A stretch of 64,000 nt of DNA, taken from NCBI GenBank assembly GCA_016715945.1, contig JADJXJ010000001.1:1798001-1862000 (forward strand), written 5' to 3'. The DNA comes from Bacteroidota bacterium. GTDB lineage: Bacteria; Bacteroidota; Bacteroidia; Bacteroidales; F082. The notes below the pieces were generated by a model that was not told the DNA's origin, ran no database searches, and was given only the letters and a program-made list of their open reading frames with translations. Of this stretch, positions 8,007-16,061 are shown one piece after another; positions within the stretch are counted from its first letter, which is position 1; every line of letters starts with the position of its first letter. A program made the position numbers and the translations under genes.

Positions 8007-9137
8007 TCAGAGGCGCTGCATGATTTGGGTTGTCATGGAATTTTTCCAGCTCAGAAAATCCCCGGCAATGATGTGCCTGCGGGCCTCGCCGACCAGCCAA
8101 AGATAAAAAGCCAGGTTGTGCAGGCTGGCAATCATGGCGCCAAGCATTTCGCCGGCTACGAAAAGATGACGCAGAAAAGCCCTGGAATATTGGTGATCGG
8201 CAAAGATGGTACCATCCGGGTCGATCGGACTGAAATCGTTTTTCCACTTTTCGTTGCGGATGTTGATGATGCCTTTTGAGGTGAACAACATGCCATTGCG
8301 TCCGTTGCGGGTAGGCATCACGCAATCGAACATATCCACCCCGAGCGCAATGCTCTCGAGGATGTTGGCCGGAGTGCCCACCCCCATCAGGTAACGTGGC
8401 TTGTCGTGTGGAAGTATTCCACAAACCAGTTCGGTCATTTCGTACATTAGCTCGTGGGGTTCGCCAACCGATAATCCGCCAATGGCATTGCCCTCGGCCC
8501 CGGCTTCAGCTATAGTTTCGGCCGAAACGCGCCTCAGCTCGGCGTAGGTGCTGCCCTGAACTATGGGAAACAAGGTTTGTTCATAACCATACAAAGGTTC
8601 CGTTTCATCCAGCCGGGATATACACCTTTTGAGCCATTGATGCGTAAGTTCCATCGACTCTCGGGCATAGCGGTATTCGCACGGCCAGGGCGTGCATTCG
8701 TCGAAGGCCATGATGATGTCGGCTCCAATGGCACGTTGAATGTCCATCACACCCTCAGGCGAAAAAAAGTGACGGCTGCCGTCAATATGCGACTGAAATG
8801 TGACGCCCTCGGGTTTGAGCTTGCGTCGGTGTGTGAGCGAATATACCTGATAACCACCACTATCGGTTAGTATCGGCCCCTCCCATCCGTTGAAGCGGTG
8901 CAGTCCGCCGGCAGCTTTCAGTACCTCTGTGCCAGGCCGCAGGTATAAATGATAGGTGTTGCCCAAAATAATCTGTGCCCCTACATCCTGCTTCAAATCT
9001 CTGAAATGCACAGCTTTTACGGTGCCTGCAGTGCCAACCGGCATGAAGATGGGGGTTTCTATTTGCCCGTGTGCCGTTGTGATGACTCCGGCACGGGCCG
9101 AACTTGCATGATCCTTCGCCTCAATGACAAACTTCAT
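8007..9137 (-). CDS. tgt: tRNA-guanine(34) transglycosylase
   Basis: Tgt exchanges G34 in the anticodon of Asp, Asn, His and Tyr tRNAs for preQ1 or queuine. The 376-residue protein keeps the substrate Asp in TDSGGYQ (D92), FDECTPW, the GGLSVGE loop and the nucleophile region FDCVMPTRNGRNG (D271). The structural zinc site normally reads CxCxxC followed by a His about 26 residues later. Here residues 309-314 are GTIFAD, so all three cysteines are absent while the distal His (H340) remains. From memory this variant is common in Bacteroidota. The fold and catalytic residues are intact, so the enzyme is expected to be active. Confidence 0.93.
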   Translation of the reverse strand: MKFVIEAKDHASSARAGVITTAHGQIETPIFMPVGTAGTVKAVHFRDLKQDVGAQIILGNTYHLYLRPGTEVLKAAGGLHRFNGWEGPILTDSGGYQVYSLTHRRKLKPEGVTFQSHIDGSRHFFSPEGVMDIQRAIGADIIMAFDECTPWPCEYRYARESMELTHQWLKRCISRLDETEPLYGYEQTLFPIVQGSTYAELRRVSAETIAEAGAEGNAIGGLSVGEPHELMYEMTELVCGILPHDKPRYLMGVGTPANILESIALGVDMFDCVMPTRNGRNGMLFTSKGIINIRNEKWKNDFSPIDPDGTIFADHQYSRAFLRHLFVAGEMLGAMIASLHNLAFYLWLVGEARRHIIAGDFLSWKNSMTTQIMQRL

Positions 9138-9151
9138 CCGCCAAATTTTGG

Positions 9152-9159
9152 CAAAGATA
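9152..9159 (-). promoter_or_regulatory. Candidate -7 element for tgt operon
   Basis: TATCTTTG on the minus strand matches TAnnTTTG exactly and lies 14 bp upstream of the tgt ATG, giving a very short leader. No good -33 partner was found at 19-21 bp. Confidence 0.45.
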
Positions 9160-9182
9160 ACGGGTTCTGTGCTGCATTTGGG

Positions 9183-9190
9183 TAATTTTG
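9183..9190 (+). promoter_or_regulatory. Candidate -7 element for glycosyltransferase-sigma factor pair
   Basis: TAATTTTG fits TAnnTTTG exactly. The predicted start of transcription near 9197 lies just before the GTG start at 9210, which supports that start. It is divergent from the tgt element about 24 bp away. Confidence 0.45.
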
Positions 9191-9209
9191 CGCGTTCAAA
9201 AAGTGTGCC

Positions 9210-10346
9210 GTGCTTCGCATACCAGAATTTAATCCATTAGAAATCAGCATAATATCTGCACTAGGGCTGACATTCCTCATCCAGCTTTACTACTATTTCG
9301 TGGTTTTCGGCAGGCTGGCCCTGCGCAGGCATAAGCCCAAAATCAACAACAACCCTGAGCTTCCGCCTGTTTCGGTGGTCATTTGCGCCCACAACGAATA
9401 CCTCAACCTCGAAAAAAACCTGCCTGAAATACTGGCACAGGACTACACTGATTTTGAGGTTGTGGTGGTGGATGATTGCAGCGACGACGGCAGCGATGAG
9501 CTGCTGATGGATATGGCCAGAGCCGACAACCGGCTTAAAGTGATCAGACTGACCCAGCACCTGAACTTCTTTCAGGGCAAGAAATTTCCGCTGAGTGTTG
9601 GCATCAAATCCGCACATCACGAGCATCTGTTGCTCACCGATGCCGACTGCCGTCCGGCCAGCAACCAATGGATCAAAACCATAATGCGCAGGTATGTGCC
9701 TGGTGTTGAAGTGGTTATCGGATACTCGCCCTACGAACGCCGTAAAGGACTGCTCAACCTGCTCATCAGGTTCGAAACCCTGCAAACCGGCATGCTTTAT
9801 TTATCCAGGGCACTTGCCGGAAAACCCTATATGGGTGTAGGACGCAACATTTCCTACCTCCGTCAGGTGTTTATGCGAAACAAAGGCTTTACGGCACACT
9901 ACACCGTGCCTTCGGGCGACGACGACCTGTTTATCAGCCAGGTAGCCCACAAAAAAAATACCGTTGCCGAGTTTGGATCCGATGCCCAGACCATCTCGCG
10001 CCCCAAGATTACCTTCGGCCACTGGATCAGACAAAAGAAACGTCACCTGAGTGCAAGCTCACATTACAAAACCGGAGTAAAATTTTTCCTCGGCACCTAC
10101 ACCGCCTCAATCCTGTTGTTTTATCTGGCCGTGGCTGCTGCCTTCTGGTTCCTGCCCTTCTATTATGCCACCGCTGCATTGTCCATTCGGCTTATCGTGC
10201 AGATGATTATCTTTTGGAAATCAGGCAAAAAACTCAACGACCCCTACCCATTGTTGATGGTACCCCTGGCTGAATTGTTTTTTACTATTTTTACACCATT
10301 GCTGCTTTTGCACAACAGCTTCGCGAAGCCGGAAAAATGGATGTAA
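9210..10346 (+). CDS. Membrane-anchored family 2 glycosyltransferase
   Basis: The 378-residue product starts with one membrane segment (IISALGLTFLIQLYYYFVVFG). A GT-A catalytic domain follows (VSVVICAHNEYLNLEKNLPEIL; VVVVDDCSDDGSDEL; metal-binding LLTDADCRPA; GDDDLFI). Near the C-terminus there are two or three membrane segments and the basic RQKKRHLSAS motif typical of processive-type GT2 enzymes. It probably builds an envelope polysaccharide or glycolipid; donor and acceptor are unknown. No ATG is available upstream of the domain, so the GTG at 9210 is taken as the start. Its last 10 bases overlap the next gene, a sigma factor. Confidence 0.86.
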   Translation: MLRIPEFNPLEISIISALGLTFLIQLYYYFVVFGRLALRRHKPKINNNPELPPVSVVICAHNEYLNLEKNLPEILAQDYTDFEVVVVDDCSDDGSDELLMDMARADNRLKVIRLTQHLNFFQGKKFPLSVGIKSAHHEHLLLTDADCRPASNQWIKTIMRRYVPGVEVVIGYSPYERRKGLLNLLIRFETLQTGMLYLSRALAGKPYMGVGRNISYLRQVFMRNKGFTAHYTVPSGDDDLFISQVAHKKNTVAEFGSDAQTISRPKITFGHWIRQKKRHLSASSHYKTGVKFFLGTYTASILLFYLAVAAAFWFLPFYYATAALSIRLIVQMIIFWKSGKKLNDPYPLLMVPLAELFFTIFTPLLLLHNSFAKPEKWM

Positions 10347-10939
10347 GCCGAAACCTAACTTCAAAAGGTCAGCGCGACTATGCATATATTCAAAGGGCAC
10401 TGCAACACAACGACCAGCAGGCCTATGAGTTTTTGCTGAAAACCTATCGCGACACGATCTATTTTCTGATGCTTCGCATGACAGGCAACCACGAAGATGC
10501 CGAGGACCTTACCATCGAAGCCTTCGGAAAAGCATTCAGCAAGCTGCATCAGTATTCGCCTGAATACGGATTCAGCACCTGGCTTTTTCGAATTGCCGCC
10601 AACAATGCCATCGATTTTAAGCGCCGCCTGCGCATCAGGCAGGTGAGCATGGAAAGTGCACAGGAAGTTTCGGCAGCCGAAATCAGGCAGATGGCCGATC
10701 AGGAACCTGACCCGGAATACAAACTGATTCTGCAGCAACAAGTCAGGCTGATGCGCGAACTGGTGAACAAACTGCCTAAACGGTACCGCAACCTGGTCGA
10801 ATTGCGGTATTTTGAAGAACTGAGCTACGAGGAAATATCGCAGAAACTCAACCTGCCACTGGGCACGGTCAAAGCTCAGCTGTTCAGGGCCAGAGAGTTT
10901 CTCACCCAAATCATCCGGAACAACAACCTGAGCTACTGA
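10337..10939 (+). CDS. RNA polymerase sigma factor, sigma-70/ECF type
   Basis: The 200-residue protein has sigma region 2 (YEFLLKTYRDTIYFLMLRMTGNHEDAEDLTIEAFGKAF, then FSTWLFRIAANNAIDFKRR) and region 4 with its helix-turn-helix (LPKRYRNLVELRYFEELSYEEISQKLNLPLGTVKAQLFRARE). Regions 1 and 3 are absent, as in extracytoplasmic-function sigma factors. It overlaps the preceding glycosyltransferase gene by 10 bp, so the two are translationally coupled. No anti-sigma gene follows: the next gene is hutU behind its own promoter. The target regulon is unknown. Confidence 0.92.
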   Translation: MDVSRNLTSKGQRDYAYIQRALQHNDQQAYEFLLKTYRDTIYFLMLRMTGNHEDAEDLTIEAFGKAFSKLHQYSPEYGFSTWLFRIAANNAIDFKRRLRIRQVSMESAQEVSAAEIRQMADQEPDPEYKLILQQQVRLMRELVNKLPKRYRNLVELRYFEELSYEEISQKLNLPLGTVKAQLFRAREFLTQIIRNNNLSY

Positions 10940-11000
10940 TTGCCTCCACACAGGCCGTCCGCATCATCCCGAGTCGTTATAATGTGGCAAAGCAAATACC

Positions 11001-11008
11001 TAACTTTG
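11001..11008 (+). promoter_or_regulatory. Candidate -7 element for hutU
   Basis: TAACTTTG fits TAnnTTTG exactly and lies 22 bp before the hutU ATG. The -33 region is poor. Confidence 0.5.
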
Positions 11009-11030
11009 CCGTATCAATAATAATTCCGTC

Positions 11031-13043
11031 ATGAGTGCGACACTTCATGCTTTTAAGCAAGCCATACTGCAGGGCATACCCGATGAGCTTCCAAACCCCA
11101 AACCCTACGATCCGGGCATCAACCATGCGCCTATCAGAAAAGATATCCTCAGCAGGGAGGAAAAACGGCTGGCGCTGAAAAATGCGCTGAGGTATTTTCC
11201 CAAAAAGCATCATGCTGTGCTCGCCGAAGAATTTGCCGAAGAACTGCGTACCTACGGCAGAATTTACATGTACCGCTACCGCCCCGACTATAAAATCCAT
11301 GCCAGGTCGATTGACGCATTTCCGCACCGTTCGAAGCAAGCTGCAGCCATCATGCTGATGCTCAGCAACAACCTGGATGATGCCGTGGCCCAGCATCCCC
11401 ATGAATTAATCACCTATGGCGGAAATGGCGCCGTATTTCAAAACTGGGCACAATACCTGCTCACCATGAAATACCTGGCCACAATGACCGACGAACAGAC
11501 CCTGGTGCTCTATTCCGGACATCCGCTCGGGCTTTTTCCCTCGCACAAAGATGCACCCAGGGTGGTGGTTACCAATGGCATGGTGATTCCAAACTACTCA
11601 AAGCCAGATGATTGGGAGCGTTTCAATGCACTTGGCGTCTCGCAATACGGCCAGATGACAGCAGGCTCCTTTATGTATATTGGTCCGCAGGGCATCGTAC
11701 ACGGCACCACCATCACCGTGCTCAACGCCGCCCGCATGAAAACCCATCCAGGCAACCCCGGCGGAATGAAGTTGTTTGTAACCTCGGGCCTCGGCGGAAT
11801 GAGCGGCGCCCAACCCAAAGCAGGCAACATTGCCGGTGTGGTGAGCATCACAGCTGAAGTCAACCCCAAGGCAGCCTACAAACGCCACAGCCAGGGATGG
11901 GTGGACGAAGTGATCGCAGACGTTGACCTGGCTATCGACACCGCACTGCAATGGCAAGCCCGACGGGAGGCCCACAGCATAGCCTATCTGGGCAACATCG
12001 TTGACCTTTGGGAACGCCTGGTAGAGCGCAATGTGGTTGTAGATCTGGGTTCGGACCAGACCTCGCTGCACAACCCCTGGGCAGGCGGCTACTATCCTGC
12101 CGGCCTCAGCTTCGACGAATCGAACCACATGATGGCCCACGAACCCGAACAATTCCGGCTGAAAGTGCAGGAATCGCTCCGCAGGCAGGTGGCAGCCATC
12201 AACAAACTGACAGCCAGGGGCATGTATTTCTTCGATTACGGAAACGCCTTCCTGCTCGAAAGCGGCCGGGCCGGCGCCGAGGTGTTCAAGGAAGACGGCA
12301 ACTTTATCTACCCTTCCTATGTTCAGGACATTATGGGGCCATTGTGTTTCGATTACGGCTTCGGCCCTTTCCGCTGGGTTTGCACTTCATCCCTTCCCGA
12401 AGACCTCGAAACCACCGACCAGATCGCACTCGACATCCTTCTGGAGCTCGAAAAGCAAGCCCCTGACGAAATCAGGCAACAGCTTGCCGACAACATCCTG
12501 TGGATCAGGCAGGCAGGACCAAACAAACTTGTGGTAGGCTCGCAGGCACGCATCCTCTACGCCGATGCCGAAGGCCGCATCCGCATTGCCGAAGCTTTTA
12601 ACAAAGCCATCCGCGAAGGCATCATCAAAGGGCCGGTGGTTTTGGGCCGCGACCACCACGATGTGAGCGGAACGGACTCGCCATGGCGCGAAACCTCCAA
12701 CATCTACGATGGCTCCCGATTTACTGCCGATATGGCCATACACAATGTGATCGGGGATGCATTCCGCGGAGCTACATGGGTCTCGATACACAATGGCGGA
12801 GGCGTTGGCTGGGGCGAGGTGATCAATGGTGGCTTCGGCATGTTGCTCGATGGCAGCCCCGATGCCGACCGCCGGCTGAAAAGTATGCTCCACTGGGATG
12901 TAAACAACGGCATTGCCCGTCGTAGCTGGGCCAGAAACCCCGAAGCCATCTTTGCCATCCGGCGCGCCATGGAAAAAGAACCCCTGCTGAAAGTGACCCT
13001 GCCCGAAATTGCCGACGATCAGCTCTTGTCAAAATATTTTTAG
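11031..13043 (+). CDS. hutU: Urocanate hydratase (urocanase), long form
   Basis: Urocanase adds water to urocanate, giving imidazolonepropionate, the second step of histidine breakdown, using tightly bound NAD. The 670-residue product carries the NAD-binding Gly-rich stretch GLGGMSGAQPKAG and the conserved RIARRSWARN-like C-terminal region (NGIARRSWARNPEAI). Bacterial urocanases are commonly near 550 residues; this one is close to the roughly 675-residue animal-type enzyme. The other hut genes (hutH, hutI, hutG) are not nearby, so the pathway is split around the genome if complete. A -7 promoter element lies 22 bp upstream. Confidence 0.95.
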   Translation: MSATLHAFKQAILQGIPDELPNPKPYDPGINHAPIRKDILSREEKRLALKNALRYFPKKHHAVLAEEFAEELRTYGRIYMYRYRPDYKIHARSIDAFPHRSKQAAAIMLMLSNNLDDAVAQHPHELITYGGNGAVFQNWAQYLLTMKYLATMTDEQTLVLYSGHPLGLFPSHKDAPRVVVTNGMVIPNYSKPDDWERFNALGVSQYGQMTAGSFMYIGPQGIVHGTTITVLNAARMKTHPGNPGGMKLFVTSGLGGMSGAQPKAGNIAGVVSITAEVNPKAAYKRHSQGWVDEVIADVDLAIDTALQWQARREAHSIAYLGNIVDLWERLVERNVVVDLGSDQTSLHNPWAGGYYPAGLSFDESNHMMAHEPEQFRLKVQESLRRQVAAINKLTARGMYFFDYGNAFLLESGRAGAEVFKEDGNFIYPSYVQDIMGPLCFDYGFGPFRWVCTSSLPEDLETTDQIALDILLELEKQAPDEIRQQLADNILWIRQAGPNKLVVGSQARILYADAEGRIRIAEAFNKAIREGIIKGPVVLGRDHHDVSGTDSPWRETSNIYDGSRFTADMAIHNVIGDAFRGATWVSIHNGGGVGWGEVINGGFGMLLDGSPDADRRLKSMLHWDVNNGIARRSWARNPEAIFAIRRAMEKEPLLKVTLPEIADDQLLSKYF

Positions 13044-13125
13044 AAGTAAACCAGCCTGTAAAATATTATGCCCTGGCAGGCTTAACTATAGCATGATTTT
13101 TGTGACTTTTGTAAAACAAAAAATT

Positions 13126-13869
13126 ATGGTCATGAAACGACTTTTACTCTTCATAGCACTGTCTGGCCTGGCCGCTTACAACTCTTTTGGCCAAAGCCTG
13201 GCAATCATATACAATAATGAGCGCATCAACAACGGCACAGTTGTCACCCTCACAGGCGAAATCAACAGCGACCCGTTTTACGAAATGGTTGCACATGCCC
13301 GCATCCTCAACCTGACCAACAGGCCGGTTGAAGTACGCGCAAAACGTATTATCGTGGATACCATTCCCGGCACCGAAAACTATCTGTGCTGGGTGCAATG
13401 CTTCCCGCCTAATGTGGACGTTTCGTTGCAAGTGCACACCATTGGCGCCAACGACACCACCGCCAATGATATTTTTGGCGGTCACTATGTGCCAAAATCC
13501 AAGCCTGGAAAGACTACCATCGGCTACGAGTTTTGGGTGGAAGGTTCGCCCGAAGACAAAGCCTTTTTCACTGTCGAGTTTTTTGTGCAACCCTCCTCGA
13601 TTATTGAGCAAACCAACCGCCTGGGCAACGCAGCTCCCAACCCAGCCAGGGAATCGGTGAAAATCGATTATCAGATTCAGCCACAGTCGGGAAGCGCCAG
13701 CATCAGGCTTTCCAATCTGCTGGGTCAAACCGTGATGGAACAACCCCTGAACAATTTCCAGGGCAGTGTGCAGCTCAACCTCAGCGGATTGCAGGAAGGC
13801 GTCTATTTCTACAGCCTGGTGATCAACAATCAGGTGAGCAGCACGCGCAAACTCATCATCCGGAGGTAA
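13126..13869 (+). CDS. Secreted protein with T9SS type A sorting domain
   Basis: The roughly 247-residue protein has a signal peptide (KRLLLFIALSGLAAYNSFGQ). A beta-rich domain of about 150 residues of unknown function follows, with two Cys (LCWVQCFPP) that may form a disulfide. The C-terminal 75 residues are a type IX secretion signal (NAAPNPARESVKIDY; IRLSNLLGQTVME; LQEGVYFYSLVINNQ; STRKLIIRR), so it should be exported and anchored or released at the cell surface. ATGs at 13126 and 13132 are both possible; the frame extends upstream, but that part lacks signal-peptide character. A terminator follows. Confidence 0.8.
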   Translation: MVMKRLLLFIALSGLAAYNSFGQSLAIIYNNERINNGTVVTLTGEINSDPFYEMVAHARILNLTNRPVEVRAKRIIVDTIPGTENYLCWVQCFPPNVDVSLQVHTIGANDTTANDIFGGHYVPKSKPGKTTIGYEFWVEGSPEDKAFFTVEFFVQPSSIIEQTNRLGNAAPNPARESVKIDYQIQPQSGSASIRLSNLLGQTVMEQPLNNFQGSVQLNLSGLQEGVYFYSLVINNQVSSTRKLIIRR

Positions 13870-13895
13870 CACCCCACACCTTTCTCTATGATATT

Positions 13896-13931
13896 CACCC
13901 TGTGGACTTTAAGTTCCCAGGGTGTTTTTTT
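13896..13931 (+). terminator. Rho-independent terminator after T9SS cargo gene
   Basis: CACCCTG (13896-13902) pairs perfectly with CAGGGTG (13918-13924), and seven T follow (13925-13931). It lies 27 bp after the stop of the T9SS protein gene. Confidence 0.85.
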
Positions 13932-13946
13932 GGTCGAAATAAAAGA

Positions 13947-13976
13947 TTGTGATGAAAAACAATTCGCTTATTTTTG
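13947..13976 (+). promoter_or_regulatory. Candidate promoter of the carboxyltransferase operon
   Basis: The -7 element TATTTTTG (13969-13976) fits TAnnTTTG, and TTGTG (13947-13951) lies at about the right distance for a -33 element (17-18 bp spacer, slightly short). The predicted transcript start near 13983 leaves a leader of about 100 nt that can fold (see 13987-14053). Confidence 0.5.
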
Positions 13977-13986
13977 CACCAAGGGG

Positions 13987-14053
13987 GATAGCTTGCAATA
14001 TATGTGTATTGCACATAAAATGTTTATTACCAGTAGATTAAAAACAAGCTATC
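13987..14053 (+). promoter_or_regulatory. Structured 5' leader of carboxyltransferase gene
   Basis: GATAGCTTG (13987-13995) is perfectly complementary to CAAGCTATC (14045-14053), a 9-bp long-range stem. Inside it TGCAATA (13994-14000) and TATTGCA (14007-14013) form a 7-bp hairpin with a 6-nt loop. The two helices share bases 13994-13995, so they stack or compete. The structure ends 29 bp before the ATG. It does not look like a cobalamin, TPP or SAM riboswitch that I know. The function is open. Confidence 0.5.
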
Positions 14054-14082
14054 GAATTGCTTAACCAACAAGAAACCGGCAT

Positions 14083-15630
14083 ATGAGTATCAAACAAAAG
14101 ACTTCTGACCTTCAGCGTCGAATGCGTGAAGCATTGATGGGCGGGGGCCAGCAAGCCATCGAACGCCAGAAAGCCACCGGAAAGCTTACCGCACGCGAGC
14201 GCATCATTGCGCTGCTCGATCCCAAATCGTTTCATGAATATGACCTGTTTGTGGAGCATGCGGCCAAGGACTTCGACATGGACAAGAAGTACCTGCCCGG
14301 CGACGGAGTAATTACAGGCACAGGCACATTGGCCGGACACCCTGTCTGCATCTATGCGCAGGACTTCACGGTTGCCGGCGGATCGCTCGGCTGGATGCAT
14401 GCCAAGAAGATCACCAAGATCATGGATCATGCCATGAAGCTCAAGGTGCCCATCATCGGCATCAACGACTCGGGAGGAGCGCGCATTCAGGAAGGTGTGA
14501 ACTCACTTGCCGGTTATGGTGAAATTTTCTACCGCAACACTCAGGCTTCGGGAGTTATTCCGCAAATTTCCGTCATCCTCGGTCCTTGCGCCGGTGGTGC
14601 AGTATATTCCCCTGCCCTCACCGACTTTGTGTTTGTGGTCGAAAACATCTCAAAGATGTTCATCACCGGCCCCGAGGTGATCAAAACCGTGCTGGGCGAA
14701 GAAATTTCCATGGAAGAGCTCGGGGGCGCAAAGGTGCATGCCGAAATCACAGGCAATGCCCATTTCTACGCCAAAAGCGAAGAAGAATGTTTCGAACAGA
14801 TCAAACAACTCTGCTCGTACATTCCGTGGAACAACATGAAAAAAGCCGAGCGCTTTCCCAAAAAAGCCCCCAAAACCAAAGAATACAAAATTGAAAATAT
14901 CTTGCCGGCCGACCCGCGCATGCCCTACGACGTACGCCATGTGATCAAGGCCATAGCCGACAATTCAGAATTTCTTGAAGTTCAGGAACTCTTTGCCGCA
15001 AACATCGTCATCGGTTTCGGTCGAATCAACGGGGATACGGTTGGATTTGTGGCCAACCAGCCGCTGGTGCTGGCCGGTGTGCTCGACGTGGACTCGTCGG
15101 ACAAAGCAGCAAGATTTATCCGCTACTGCGATGCCTTCAACATCCCCCTGGTCACATTGGTTGACCTGCCCGGATACCTGCCGGGCATCGACCAGGAACA
15201 TGCCGGTGTGATCAGGCATGGCGCCAAGGTGTTGTATGCCTATTCGGAAGCCACGGTGCCAAAGATCACCGTGATCATGCGCAAGGCCTACGGCGGAGGA
15301 TACATCGCCATGTGCTCGCACCACCTCAGGGCCGACTTTGTTTTTGCCTGGCCCACTGCCGAAATTGCAGTTATGGGTCCCGAAGGTGCAGCCAACATCA
15401 TCTTCCGCAAGGAAATCATGTCGGCCGAAAATCCTGAAGAGATGCGCCGCCAAAAGGTTGAAGAATATAAAGCCAAATTTGCAAACCCCTATGTAGCAGC
15501 AGCTTATGGGTATATCGACGCGGTGATCGAACCGGGAGAAACCAGGCGCATGCTCATGCACTCGCTCGAAATTTCGAAAGACAAGATTGTGGAAGTGCCC
15601 ATGAAAAAGCATGGCATTCCCCCATTCTGA
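14083..15630 (+). CDS. Acyl-CoA carboxylase carboxyltransferase subunit (propionyl-/methylmalonyl-CoA type)
   Basis: The 515-residue product belongs to the family of PccB and MmdA, which move CO2 between biotin and propionyl-CoA/methylmalonyl-CoA. The two crotonase-like halves show GGSLGWMHAKKITKIMDHA, the oxyanion-hole region INDSGGARIQEG and GPCAGGAVYSPAL in the first, and VDLPGYLPGIDQEHAGVIRHGAK and ITVIMRKAYGGGY in the second. It is followed 68 bp on by a biotin carrier gene. No biotin carboxylase and no membrane decarboxylase subunit are adjacent, so carboxylase (PccB) and sodium-pumping decarboxylase (MmdA) roles cannot be separated here. A promoter and folded leader lie upstream. Confidence 0.9.
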   Translation: MSIKQKTSDLQRRMREALMGGGQQAIERQKATGKLTARERIIALLDPKSFHEYDLFVEHAAKDFDMDKKYLPGDGVITGTGTLAGHPVCIYAQDFTVAGGSLGWMHAKKITKIMDHAMKLKVPIIGINDSGGARIQEGVNSLAGYGEIFYRNTQASGVIPQISVILGPCAGGAVYSPALTDFVFVVENISKMFITGPEVIKTVLGEEISMEELGGAKVHAEITGNAHFYAKSEEECFEQIKQLCSYIPWNNMKKAERFPKKAPKTKEYKIENILPADPRMPYDVRHVIKAIADNSEFLEVQELFAANIVIGFGRINGDTVGFVANQPLVLAGVLDVDSSDKAARFIRYCDAFNIPLVTLVDLPGYLPGIDQEHAGVIRHGAKVLYAYSEATVPKITVIMRKAYGGGYIAMCSHHLRADFVFAWPTAEIAVMGPEGAANIIFRKEIMSAENPEEMRRQKVEEYKAKFANPYVAAAYGYIDAVIEPGETRRMLMHSLEISKDKIVEVPMKKHGIPPF

Positions 15631-15698
15631 TGCGAAAAAGCACAGGCCAATAGCCAACACATCCTGCTGTGTTGTAGAACCAATTACGCCAGAACACC

Positions 15699-16061
15699 AT
15701 GCCCAGCAAAAACAGCAAAGAAAAAAAGGGGGGCAGTAGTCCCGAAATGAACGAGCTGAATATTGATAGCTTTGCCTATAAAACCCTGCACACCAGGAAG
15801 TTTTTGATGCGTAAGCCGTATGCTCCGCCCGCACCCGGGCTGGTGGCAGCCTTTATTCCGGGCGTCATCACCGAAGTATTTGTTTCGGAAGGCCAGACAG
15901 TGAAAAAAGGCGATAAGCTTGTCATCCTCGAAGCCATGAAGATGCTCAACGAGATCATGGCACCGATTGATGGTACTGTGAAGTCTGTCTCGGTAAAGAG
16001 CGGAGATAAAGTAACTAAGAATCAACCGCTTATCGAGCTCGAGCCGGCACCGGCCGACTGA
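15699..16061 (+). CDS. Biotin carboxyl carrier protein
   Basis: This 120-residue protein ends in a biotinyl/lipoyl domain: GLVAAFIPGVITEVFVSEGQTVKKGDKL, then the biotinylation motif EAMKML with the modified lysine at K81, then APIDGTVKSVSVKSGDKV. The N-terminal 40 residues are basic and probably flexible. It is the mobile carrier that shuttles carboxybiotin for the carboxyltransferase encoded just upstream. Its 3' end overlaps the convergent engB gene by 40 bp, with no terminator visible between them. Confidence 0.92.
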   Translation: MPSKNSKEKKGGSSPEMNELNIDSFAYKTLHTRKFLMRKPYAPPAPGLVAAFIPGVITEVFVSEGQTVKKGDKLVILEAMKMLNEIMAPIDGTVKSVSVKSGDKVTKNQPLIELEPAPAD

